From Polluticaenibacter yanchengensis (lineage in GTDB: Bacteria > Bacteroidota > Bacteroidia > Chitinophagales > Chitinophagaceae): DNA of 64,000 nucleotides. Under the pieces are notes generated by a model. It was not told the origin of the DNA. It did no database searches and worked only from the letters and a program-made list of their open reading frames with translations. Where the stretch lies: NCBI GenBank assembly GCA_027854065.1, contig JAQGEF010000007.1, positions 124,001 through 188,000 of the forward strand. The letters run 5' to 3'. Both the position numbers and the translations under genes were made by a program. Each line of letters opens with the position of its first letter. Position 1 is the first letter of the stretch. Shown one piece after another: positions 45,814-54,597 of this stretch.

Positions 45814-45958
45814 GATATATACAATATTTATTAATAGCAAATAATAATTAGCAAGAAAATATATACAATAATCAGACAATAATTAAGTTTGAAATGAGTT
45901 AACTTTAGTGAAACATTTAACTTAATCCAATAGGTGTTGGTAGCAGTGTGTGCTCAAA

Positions 45959-48900
45959 ATGAAAAACAAAATTTACTTAATCTGTGTCTTTATAGCATTT
46001 TTTTTTAATGCGCCAATCTTTTCTCAAAGATCATTTTATGTTAGCACTAATGGCAGTGCTGCGAGTTCTGGTTCCAAAGATAATCCCTGGAGTTTAGATT
46101 TCGCACTTCAAAATGCTCAAAAGGAAGGAAAAATATCTGGTGGCGATACAATTAACATTTTAGGAGGTTCGTACTATGGCCTTTTTGAATCAGTATTAGG
46201 TTTTGCTACAGGAGCTCCGGTCATTGTGAAAAACTACCAGAATGACAAAGTGGTTCTTCAGAACCCGGAAAGTATTGCAAGTGGCAATATATTAACTATC
46301 AAAGGTATTAACTGCTGGTATATGGGTTTCGAAATTACCAGTAACCCCTCCAGCAGAATTGATGCAGGGACTTCCGAAATTAACGGTATTAATTTATTTG
46401 GGAAAAATGTGAAATTAATCAACCTTTCTGTCCATGATGTGAATGGAACTGGAATAGGTTCCTGGTTAGCTAACAATTCTGTAATATACGGCTGTTTTAT
46501 TTATAACAACGGCAGGGAGAATGCTTCCAATCCAAGCGGTCCCGGTATATACCTCCAAAATGATAATATAAACGAACCGACTACAATTGAACAAAACTAT
46601 ATTTTCAACAATTTTGGCAGTAATATCCAGGCTAAAGCTGTAAACCTGGCCAACGGTAAGGTGAGTGGTGTACATATTACCCGGAATACTTTATTTAACG
46701 CTAGTGGTTACGTTTCTAAAAATGCCGTTAAATCCTATAATTTGTATGTGGGCAGTGAAGTGTATGATTACAATCCTGCTACTGATATTTTTATCAATAA
46801 TAATATTTTCTATAACGGTTCTGAGGCTGAAGCGTCGTATTATGTTCAAAGCCTGGAGCTGAAACCGGGGTTTTACAAATCTAAAAATATTGTATTGGGC
46901 CTTGGGCAAAAAGATAGTTCTGTTTTTTTTGACAGAAACATTGTAATGGGCTCCAGTTATGTAGGGGAGTTGAGTTTAAGAACTGTCATCCCTGTTTTAC
47001 AGGTCACTAACAACCAATTTTACGGTAAAACCAAGGATGAAAGCAGTAAGCTCATTGGTATTGATATCTCTATTACTGACGGGCAATCGAAAAAAGATAT
47101 TTTAGGCAATAACTGGAATAACAATGCTTATTTTTCGATCTTCAAAAAGCCTTTTGTCTATTTACAAAATGGCACACATCATACTGCATATAATTTAACG
47201 GAGTTTTCAAAAGTATTTGAGGTTGACGGGAATTCGACATATTCTAATGTATTGCCTAAAGATACTGTTATTGTGAGGGGCAATAAGTATGATAACAAAA
47301 TATATTACATTAACCTTATTAACTATTCTAAAAAATTAACGGCAACAGTTAACCTAGCCGCTTATAATTTAAATAATAAATACTATAAATTATATGATAT
47401 TCAAAATCTTGACGGCAACCCGGTAAGCCAGGGGAAAATTTTATCTAATAATTTATCAATTACTCTGAATAATAATATTGCGATTCCATTAAAGGGTTCT
47501 TCTCTGAACCCTATTCATACAAATGAACTAAATACTTATTTATTACAGATAGTTGAAGAACCGGTTGAAAACCTGAATGCGCCATACAATCTTACGGTTT
47601 TTAAAAATTCTGAAAAGACAGCCATTTTAGAATGGACGAATCTAAATGAGCATTTACAACTCAATACGTCCATTCAGGTGAAAAATAATGACACCTGGCA
47701 AAGCATCGGGGAAACCAGATCTAACAGGTTTAATTTGGCAGGGCTTGATAATTATTTCGGAAAATATATCAGGGTGGTTTCCAAAGTAAATAACATTGAC
47801 TTATCAAGTAATGCAGTTTATGTCAATGCGATATTTTATGTATCGGATAATGCAACACAAGGTAGTAATGGTTCTTTAGCAAACCCTCTGTTATTGAGCG
47901 AGGCTTTATCAAATTTAAACAATAAAATTAATGCTGGTGATACTGTAAGGATTTTGGCGGGAACCTACCTCGCTCCCTTTGAAACGCAAACTTTATTCGG
48001 CACATACGAAAAGCCGATTGTCTTTACCAATTATAATGATGGAAAAGTGGTTATTGATGGTAAATTATCTAATAGTCAGAATAACGTTTTTACGATTGGT
48101 AAATTCACTGCTAATACTGAATTCAACAATTTAACGGTTACAAATTCATCTGATACAAGGATTTTTAATTCAAGTGCGGAAGCATCCAGGGTCGCTAATT
48201 CCGGTATATACATACAAGGTGAAAGTGTGAAGCTGAATAATATGATTGTTAAAAATATTATCGGGAACGGTATTTACGTGGAGCACAATGCAAAGGACCT
48301 CCAGCTGAACAACTGTTTCATTTACTATAACGGTTACACAGTGAGCAATGCGCCTAATGGCAATGGCATCGCGTTCAACAATTCGAATATAGAATACAGT
48401 TCAAGTATCAGGAATAGTTACATATTCAGCAATTTCAGGCATAATGTGTATATATATGGCCAAACAAACAGAAGTAACCTGAATAACCTTTTTGTACTGA
48501 ACAATACTATTTTTAACAGCGGTAATGTATTGGCAAATAATATTACCAGGAGACAGAACCTGTATATGGCAGGTGCCAATAATAATTTCCCGCTATCAAA
48601 TGTATATGTCAACAATAATTTGATTGTAAGGGATACTACTGACGGTGCCGGGGGTGAAAAGCCGCATAACTTAAGGCAAAATATTTCTATTGGTACTAAT
48701 GGGGTTTCTGATAGTCTTATTGATTTTAATAACAACTATATTATTGGCGGCAGTATCTATGGTGCATTATCATTAGCCGGGCAGCTTAATACCTTTAATC
48801 ATTCCAACAATATTTATTACGCTTACAACGATTTGAACAATTCAATTTTTGATGGCAACTACTCTCATAATAATGGCGTTTTTGATAATAACAGTTATTA

Positions 48901-49729
48901 TACGACTCATAATACCGCATTTCTTGGCAGCAATTTCAATAACTGGAAAGCGGCTAACCCTATAGATGCCAATAGTACCTTTAGTCAAAGTACACCGAAT
49001 GACACGATGTTTATTAGTAAAGATGCTTATAATAAAGAGGCCTACTTCGTAAACATTACAAATCATTTTGCGAATTCATCACTTAAAATAAGATTTCCTG
49101 CAAAAGATAATAAAGCGGCTGTATTAAGGGATGTTCAGAATATGGATGGCTTGCCGATTATTGTGAAAATAGAAAATGATTCTATTAATATTCCTCTTAC
49201 TTTATCAAACGTAGAGTTGCCTGCAGGTAACACATCGTCTATTCCTCGTCATACGAAAGCGATTCATACGTTCCAGGTAAGTTATCAATATTTTGTTTCT
49301 GAATGTAATACCACTAATACTACGGTCAATTCACCATTGAATGGTACCGTGTACCAATGGCAAATATGGGATGGTAAAAGGTTTGTAGATTTAACTGACG
49401 GCCCGAACTATGCTAATGCCAAATCGAAATCTCTGACATTAAACAATATATTATCTCCTGTAACAATTGTAAAGTGCATGGTTGATAATGTTTTTTCGGA
49501 CCCGGTTTATGTTCAGATTGGCAATTACTGGACGGGGGCTTCTAATAGTAAATGGCATAACCCGTTAAACTGGAGTTGTACGCAGGTACCTGACAAAAAC
49601 ACGAATGTTGTTTTAAATGAAGGCGATATGGTGGAAATTGATGGCCGGGCAGACTGTAAAACATTAACTTTAAATGAAGGTGCTACAGTGTCTATTAAAA
49701 ATAACCAGGTACTCACCATTCATAATTAG
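45959..49729 (+). CDS. Secreted protein with two tandem beta-helix modules
   Basis: About 1256 residues from ATG 45959; the GTG three codons upstream is less likely. A signal peptide (IYLICVFIAFFFNAPIFS) is followed by two homologous halves, each starting FYVS(T/D)N and GDT(I/V)(N/R)IL(G/A)G(S/T)Y, one near residue 25 and one near 625. Each is a right-handed beta-helix with many Asn-rich turns (FINNNIFYNG). A fibronectin-like linker (ENLNAPYNLTVFKNSEKTAI) joins them. The C-terminal 70 residues (YWTGASNSKWHNPLNW) look like a G8-type cap. Adhesion or polysaccharide degradation is likely; no catalytic site was seen. Confidence 0.8.
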   Translation: MKNKIYLICVFIAFFFNAPIFSQRSFYVSTNGSAASSGSKDNPWSLDFALQNAQKEGKISGGDTINILGGSYYGLFESVLGFATGAPVIVKNYQNDKVVLQNPESIASGNILTIKGINCWYMGFEITSNPSSRIDAGTSEINGINLFGKNVKLINLSVHDVNGTGIGSWLANNSVIYGCFIYNNGRENASNPSGPGIYLQNDNINEPTTIEQNYIFNNFGSNIQAKAVNLANGKVSGVHITRNTLFNASGYVSKNAVKSYNLYVGSEVYDYNPATDIFINNNIFYNGSEAEASYYVQSLELKPGFYKSKNIVLGLGQKDSSVFFDRNIVMGSSYVGELSLRTVIPVLQVTNNQFYGKTKDESSKLIGIDISITDGQSKKDILGNNWNNNAYFSIFKKPFVYLQNGTHHTAYNLTEFSKVFEVDGNSTYSNVLPKDTVIVRGNKYDNKIYYINLINYSKKLTATVNLAAYNLNNKYYKLYDIQNLDGNPVSQGKILSNNLSITLNNNIAIPLKGSSLNPIHTNELNTYLLQIVEEPVENLNAPYNLTVFKNSEKTAILEWTNLNEHLQLNTSIQVKNNDTWQSIGETRSNRFNLAGLDNYFGKYIRVVSKVNNIDLSSNAVYVNAIFYVSDNATQGSNGSLANPLLLSEALSNLNNKINAGDTVRILAGTYLAPFETQTLFGTYEKPIVFTNYNDGKVVIDGKLSNSQNNVFTIGKFTANTEFNNLTVTNSSDTRIFNSSAEASRVANSGIYIQGESVKLNNMIVKNIIGNGIYVEHNAKDLQLNNCFIYYNGYTVSNAPNGNGIAFNNSNIEYSSSIRNSYIFSNFRHNVYIYGQTNRSNLNNLFVLNNTIFNSGNVLANNITRRQNLYMAGANNNFPLSNVYVNNNLIVRDTTDGAGGEKPHNLRQNISIGTNGVSDSLIDFNNNYIIGGSIYGALSLAGQLNTFNHSNNIYYAYNDLNNSIFDGNYSHNNGVFDNNSYYTTHNTAFLGSNFNNWKAANPIDANSTFSQSTPNDTMFISKDAYNKEAYFVNITNHFANSSLKIRFPAKDNKAAVLRDVQNMDGLPIIVKIENDSINIPLTLSNVELPAGNTSSIPRHTKAIHTFQVSYQYFVSECNTTNTTVNSPLNGTVYQWQIWDGKRFVDLTDGPNYANAKSKSLTLNNILSPVTIVKCMVDNVFSDPVYVQIGNYWTGASNSKWHNPLNWSCTQVPDKNTNVVLNEGDMVEIDGRADCKTLTLNEGATVSIKNNQVLTIHN

Positions 49730-49754
49730 AATAAATACTTATGGAGTCAATTCC

Positions 49755-49798
49755 AATAAAAATGAGCCGGTAAATTAAATTGCCGGCTCATTTTTATT
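49755..49798 (+). terminator. Intrinsic terminator
   Basis: Perfect 16-bp stem AATAAAAATGAGCCGG / CCGGCTCATTTTTATT with a 12-base loop, 26 bases after the beta-helix stop. Confidence 0.9.
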
Positions 49799-49810
49799 AT
49801 GGTTCATAGT

Positions 49811-49875
49811 AGCACTGAAGTTGCAGTGAGTGACACAACGCTGTTTAATAGTAGTACTAAAGTTTGCTCCATAAT
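49811..49875. repeat. Interspersed repeat, family C, copy C3
   Basis: AGCACTGAAGTTGCAG, then GTGAGTGACACAACGCTG, TTTAATAGTAGTAC and a CCATAATAAAAAA end. It lies 6 bases from the minus-strand KAS stop, immediately after the terminator of the convergent gene. Confidence 0.85.
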
Positions 49876-49881
49876 AAAAAA

Positions 49882-51105
49882 CTATTGAAACTTTTTGATG
49901 ACTACCGCAGAATTAGTGCCTCCAAAACCAAAGGAATTGGACAGAAATGTATTGATCTCAGCTTCTTTGGTCTGAGCTATTAAATTCAATTTTGCAGCAT
50001 CTTCATCTGGATTTTCCAGGTTAATGTTTGGAGCGATGAAACTGTTTTGCATCATTAAAATGGAATAGACAATTTCGCTGGCACCGGCCATCCAGCATTC
50101 GTGACCTGTCATAGACTTGGTGGAGCTTACCGGTGTATTGCAGGCACCGAAAACCTCGTAAATGGCTTTGGCTTCGTTACTATCCCCCAGCGGCGTTGAT
50201 GTTGCATGCGCATTGATGTAATCAATATCCGCAGCAGATAATCCTGCACTTTCCAACGCACGTTTCATGGCAGTAGAAGGCCCGTCCACGTTGGGCGTTG
50301 AAATATGTCCGCCGTTTGAAGAGAAACCATATCCCACGACTTCGGCAATAATATTGGCACCTCGTTCAACGGCTGATTCGTAGCTTTCTAAAATGAGCGT
50401 AGCAGCACCGCCACTTGGAACGAGACCGTTACGGGAAGCATCGAATGGACGGGAGGCTTTTTCCGGGGTGGCTTCGTCATTGGAGAATACCCCTAAGCCG
50501 TCAAAACTCCCCATTGCGTATTTATTAATTTCCTGTGTACCGCCACAGATGATCATTTTTTGTAACCCGCTTTTTATGAAATGATATCCCAGTCCCACTG
50601 AATGTGAACCACTGGCGCAGGCAGCACTTATTGTAAAATTGATACCTCGTAACCTGAAAACCGTGGATAAATTCATGGTTACAGTGGAATTCATTGACTT
50701 AAAAATGGCTCCGGAACCGATTAAAGTGGTGTCTTTTTTTTCCCGGGCAATATCTACCGATTCAATAATAGCCTGGGATACGCTGTCATTGCCATATAAA
50801 ATACCTACTTCATTGGTATCAAAATACTCATCCGGGATACCGGCCTGTTTTAATGCCTGGATCGTAGCCATATAGGCATACTCGGTCTCCTCTCCTATGC
50901 TGATGCGCTGCCTTCTGTTTAAGTAAGGCTTCAGATCCGGTTTAGGTACGGTACCGGTTAAGGCGGACCTAAAACCAAATTGCTTTCTTTCAGCATCGAA
51001 AATAATACCTGATCTGCCGTTATACAACGACTCTTTCACTTCCTCTAAAGAAGTACCAATACAGGAATAAATTCCCATTCCTGTTATTACTACTCTGCTT
51101 TCCAT
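49882..51105 (-). CDS. Beta-ketoacyl-ACP synthase (FabF/KAS II type)
   Basis: A 407-residue condensing enzyme. The Cys-His-His triad is C163 (SAACASGSHS), H300 (NAHATSTPLGD) and H335 (SMTGHECWMAG), so it should be an elongating rather than chain-length-factor subunit. GFGGTNSAVVIK closes the fold. It starts 4 bases after fabG in an operon with a tyrosine ammonia-lyase, so it most likely extends an aromatic acyl-ACP instead of serving general fatty acid synthesis. The chain product cannot be read from sequence. Confidence 0.92.
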   Translation of the reverse strand: MESRVVITGMGIYSCIGTSLEEVKESLYNGRSGIIFDAERKQFGFRSALTGTVPKPDLKPYLNRRQRISIGEETEYAYMATIQALKQAGIPDEYFDTNEVGILYGNDSVSQAIIESVDIAREKKDTTLIGSGAIFKSMNSTVTMNLSTVFRLRGINFTISAACASGSHSVGLGYHFIKSGLQKMIICGGTQEINKYAMGSFDGLGVFSNDEATPEKASRPFDASRNGLVPSGGAATLILESYESAVERGANIIAEVVGYGFSSNGGHISTPNVDGPSTAMKRALESAGLSAADIDYINAHATSTPLGDSNEAKAIYEVFGACNTPVSSTKSMTGHECWMAGASEIVYSILMMQNSFIAPNINLENPDEDAAKLNLIAQTKEAEINTFLSNSFGFGGTNSAVVIKKFQ

Positions 51106-51109
51106 ATAT

Positions 51110-51841
51110 TTAAGAATATACTCCTCCGTTTATATTTATGACTTCACCTGTAATATAACCTGCTTTCCCGGAAACTAAAAAACTAACCAGGTCTGCTACT
51201 TCCTCGGCCTCTCCGAAACGATTGGCCGGTACAAATTTAATCAATTCTTCTTCGTTTAATTTGCCGGTCATATCTGTTCTGATAAAGCCGGGTGCTACAG
51301 CATTTACAGTGATATTTCGTTTAGCCACTTCCTGTGCCAGGGCTTTGGTAGCGCCTACTAATGCGCCTTTCGCTGCCGAATAATTGGTTTGTCCCGGTGT
51401 TCCTTTTACACCTGATACTGATACCATATTAATGATTCTTCCATACCTGTTTTTCAACATTTTCTGGATAAAGAAATTGGTGACGTTGAAAAAGCCATCT
51501 AAACTGATATTTATTACATCATTCCAATCTTTTTTTGGCATCCACATGAATAATCCGTCACGGGTGATACCTGCATTATTCACAATCACTTCTACAATTG
51601 CTTCTTTGTTATTGCTTTGCCATTCGGTTAACACACGAATGACTTCATTATCATCGGATACATCAAATTTTATGATTTCTCCGCTTCCACCTGCTTTTTT
51701 TACTTCTTCTAATGTTTCTAAGGCCGCAGCTTCGTTAGACTGGTAATTGATCAGAATTTTATAATTGCTGTCCTGTGCCAATTTTATACAGATGGCCCTA
51801 CCAATGCCTCGTGAACCGCCGGTTACAATTGCATACTTCAT
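51110..51841 (-). CDS. 3-oxoacyl-ACP reductase (FabG-like)
   Basis: A 243-residue short-chain dehydrogenase. TGGSRGIGRAI (7-17) binds NADP, VNNAG (88-91) is structural, and the active site is S141, Y154 and K158 (NYSAAKGAL); VAPGFIRTDM and YITGEVININGG are typical of FabG. It would reduce the ketone made by the KAS that follows 4 bases downstream. It follows the WG-repeat gene by 13 bases. Probably pathway-specific. Confidence 0.92.
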   Translation of the reverse strand: MKYAIVTGGSRGIGRAICIKLAQDSNYKILINYQSNEAAALETLEEVKKAGGSGEIIKFDVSDDNEVIRVLTEWQSNNKEAIVEVIVNNAGITRDGLFMWMPKKDWNDVINISLDGFFNVTNFFIQKMLKNRYGRIINMVSVSGVKGTPGQTNYSAAKGALVGATKALAQEVAKRNITVNAVAPGFIRTDMTGKLNEEELIKFVPANRFGEAEEVADLVSFLVSGKAGYITGEVININGGVYS

Positions 51842-51854
51842 TAAACCTAAAATA

Positions 51855-52967
51855 TTATTTGCTGAATAATTCTACATTATCATACCATTTACCAAGAACG
51901 GTACCATCTGGTTTTAAAAATCCCCATTTTTTATCGGATTTAACCCGGGCAACACCATCTATAAATCCTTTTGTTCCTGAGCCAAACATTCCAAAACCGA
52001 ATACTGTTATCTGGTATTTGTCTTCAATAACAAGTTTGCCTGTCTTATCTATAAAACCCCAATCTTTTTTCAATTTTACCGGGGCTAAACCTTCTTTACT
52101 GAATACTTCCGCATCAGAAAACTGGTAATCGATCGTTACATCGCCTTTCGCATTTACATAGCCCCATTTGCTACCATTATACACGGGCGCTAATCCGTTT
52201 TCGAACGCACGTGCTTTATCAAACTTTGGTTCTATTACCCATGTTCCTTTTGTATCTACAAAACCAATCTTTCCACCTTTCTTGGCATATGCCAGGCCAT
52301 TATCAGAAAAATCCCAGATTTTTTCGGCTCCTTCAATTTGTTTGAATTGATTATTGATGACTAACCCAAATAAACCGTTCTTCCTGGCATGTGTTACATT
52401 TTTATATAATTCCCCGATCTCTTCGTATTCCAGTGGAATAATTACTTTACCCTGCTTGTTGATAATGCCCCAACTGGTACCGTTTTTCACTCTTGCATAA
52501 TCACCAACAAATTCGCGGATAATATCGTAAGTGGGCGCTACAATTGTTTTGCCGGTATTATCAATAAATCCGACCTTCTTATCTTTTGTAATAAACGCAA
52601 TACCATCTACAAAATCGTACAGTTTATCGGTTGAGGCAAAAATTTTGGTTTCATTTTTTTTATTAATATATACCCAGGTCTTTTCTTTTAACACTAAAGC
52701 AATACCACTATTAAAGCCTTTCACTTTTTCATACTGCGCATTAATTATCCAATTGCCTTTATCATCAATGAATCCCCATTTGCCATTGTCAAATGCAGGC
52801 GCCAATCCGTCTGAGAAATCTCCTAACTTATTAAACTTTGCAGGTACGACTTCCACTCCCGATTTATTCATTAAACCAAAAGCTTTATTATCACCAACAA
52901 CCGCTAACTCCTGGGCATTTACTACCTGGGATACGAACAATAAAAATGAGAAAAATATGTTTTTCAT
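51855..52967 (-). CDS. WG-repeat secreted protein
   Basis: A 370-residue protein with signal peptide (FFSFLLFVSQVVNA) and about nine WG/KWG repeats, e.g. KWGFIDDKGNWI, KVGFIDNTGKTI, SWGIINKQGKVI, KIGFVDTKGTWV, KWGYVNAKGDVT, DWGFIDKTGKLV, one every 38-46 residues. Such repeats form beta-propeller-like or solenoid surfaces. No enzyme motif is seen. It sits inside a biosynthetic operon, 6 bases after the ammonia-lyase gene and 13 before fabG, which is unusual for a periplasmic repeat protein. Confidence 0.85.
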   Translation of the reverse strand: MKNIFFSFLLFVSQVVNAQELAVVGDNKAFGLMNKSGVEVVPAKFNKLGDFSDGLAPAFDNGKWGFIDDKGNWIINAQYEKVKGFNSGIALVLKEKTWVYINKKNETKIFASTDKLYDFVDGIAFITKDKKVGFIDNTGKTIVAPTYDIIREFVGDYARVKNGTSWGIINKQGKVIIPLEYEEIGELYKNVTHARKNGLFGLVINNQFKQIEGAEKIWDFSDNGLAYAKKGGKIGFVDTKGTWVIEPKFDKARAFENGLAPVYNGSKWGYVNAKGDVTIDYQFSDAEVFSKEGLAPVKLKKDWGFIDKTGKLVIEDKYQITVFGFGMFGSGTKGFIDGVARVKSDKKWGFLKPDGTVLGKWYDNVELFSK

Positions 52968-52973
52968 AATTGT

Positions 52974-54491
52974 TTATTTTGAGAGATAACTTTTTACATT
53001 CTGAATTAGCGGATACATTACCATATCCTCCTTAAATGCCGGCACAAAAGTCCTGACTTCATCATAGATCTTCCGGGTCTTACCGGATACTTTTTCTTTA
53101 CATCCCAGGGCTTCAATTGCCTGTACAACTGTTATTAGCTGCACACTCAATACCTGGAAGGCATTTTCAATCACTTTATCAGCAATCAACGCACTATTGG
53201 TCCCCATGCTTACAATATCCTGGTTGTCGTTATTATTTGGAATACTGTGCACATACATCGGGTTAGATAATGTCTGGCTCTCTGCTGTGGTAGAAGTGGC
53301 TGTAAACTGCGCTCCCTGCATACCAAAATTAAATCCTAATTCACCAAGATTTACAAATGGCGGTAACATTTCATTTATTTTAGCATTGAGCAAGTAATTC
53401 AGCTGGCGTTCGGCTAACATGGTCAGCTTTGTAATAACAATCTTAAGTTTATCCATTTCTAAAGACACATAATCACCATGAAAATTACCTCCGTGAAAAA
53501 CATGTTGTGAATCAACGTCGATAATAGGATTGTCATTTGCAGAGTTCAACTCTTTTTCAAGTACTGATTCTACTGAGATCACTGTCTCCAGGATAGCGCC
53601 TGTAATTTGCGGCACACAACGGATAGAATAATACTCCTGCACTTTATCCTTAAACACTTTTTCAGAATTTTCTCCGCTATACAAATGCTCATCTCTTTTC
53701 CTGATCAATTGACTATCTGCCAGGTGCGTGCGCATACGCTTCGCTACTTCCGATTGTCCATTATGTAATTTTACTGCATTTAACTCTTCTGAAATATGAT
53801 CGTCGTAAGCTGCCACCATTTCCGTGATCATACAGGATATTGCCAAACTCCAGTCTATCAGTTTTTTTGCATTTACCACGTTTACCAATCCAATTCCTGT
53901 CATTACAGAAGTACCATTTATAATGGATAACCCTTCTCTAATCTCAATATTGACTGGTTTTAGCTCTTCAATCTCAAAAACTTCTGCAGTAGGTCTCCTT
54001 TCTCCTTTATAAAATACTTCTCCCTCTCCTATCAATACCAATGCCAAGTGCGCTAATTGTACCAAATCGCCACTTGCACCTACCCCACCATGAGAAAATA
54101 TTAAGGGGGTGATATCCCTGTTTATTAGCTCTTGCATTAAAGCGACTACTGAGGGATGAATACCAGAATAACCTAAAGAAACAGAGTTTAACCTGGCCAG
54201 GATAGCCGCTTTCACCTGGATAGCCGAAAGTGGCTCACCGATACCCGAAGCATGGCTTCTTATCAGGTTATACTGCAACTGGATTCTTTTATCATCATCA
54301 ATCCGGTATTGGGCCATCGGCCCGAACCCCGTGTTAACCCCATATATTATTTTGTTCGATGAAAACGACTTTAAAAACTCAAAACTATCTTCTATCTTCT
54401 TACTGACTTTCTCATTGAGACCCACCTTATTTCCATGAAATACAATCGCCTCGAAATCGGCAATATTCAAATACCCTTCTATAACTTTCAT
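52974..54491 (-). CDS. Tyrosine ammonia-lyase-type enzyme (HAL/PAL family)
   Basis: A 505-residue MIO enzyme. The A139-S140-G141 triad (GGVGASGDLVQ) forms the MIO cofactor, Y50 (IYGVNTGFGPM) is the catalytic tyrosine, and S79-H80 is the substrate-selecting pair. From memory the sequence is very close along its length to the Flavobacterium johnsoniae tyrosine ammonia-lyase of the flexirubin pathway (ERRPT, GIGVVNV-like and NNNDNQDIVSMGTNSA regions). It would convert L-tyrosine to 4-coumarate. First gene of the TAL-WG-fabG-KAS operon, transcribed from a palindromic divergent promoter. Confidence 0.9.
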   Translation of the reverse strand: MKVIEGYLNIADFEAIVFHGNKVGLNEKVSKKIEDSFEFLKSFSSNKIIYGVNTGFGPMAQYRIDDDKRIQLQYNLIRSHASGIGEPLSAIQVKAAILARLNSVSLGYSGIHPSVVALMQELINRDITPLIFSHGGVGASGDLVQLAHLALVLIGEGEVFYKGERRPTAEVFEIEELKPVNIEIREGLSIINGTSVMTGIGLVNVVNAKKLIDWSLAISCMITEMVAAYDDHISEELNAVKLHNGQSEVAKRMRTHLADSQLIRKRDEHLYSGENSEKVFKDKVQEYYSIRCVPQITGAILETVISVESVLEKELNSANDNPIIDVDSQHVFHGGNFHGDYVSLEMDKLKIVITKLTMLAERQLNYLLNAKINEMLPPFVNLGELGFNFGMQGAQFTATSTTAESQTLSNPMYVHSIPNNNDNQDIVSMGTNSALIADKVIENAFQVLSVQLITVVQAIEALGCKEKVSGKTRKIYDEVRTFVPAFKEDMVMYPLIQNVKSYLSK

Positions 54492-54560
54492 TTAAAACAA
54501 CAAATAATATTTCTTATAAATTAAAGATAGTTTACACTGAACAGAATTAGTAAATATAAC

Positions 54561-54580
54561 TACTTTTGGATGCAAAAGTA
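54561..54580. promoter_or_regulatory. Palindromic divergent promoter (two -7 boxes)
   Basis: The 20-base palindrome TACTTTTGGATGCAAAAGTA contains a perfect TAnnTTTG on each strand, pointing toward each other and separated by 4 bases. The plus box would serve the flavoprotein gene (ATG 54598) and the minus box the TAL operon (ATG 54491). -33 boxes are poor on both strands. Confidence 0.65.
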
Positions 54581-54597
54581 AATTATTATTATATTAT

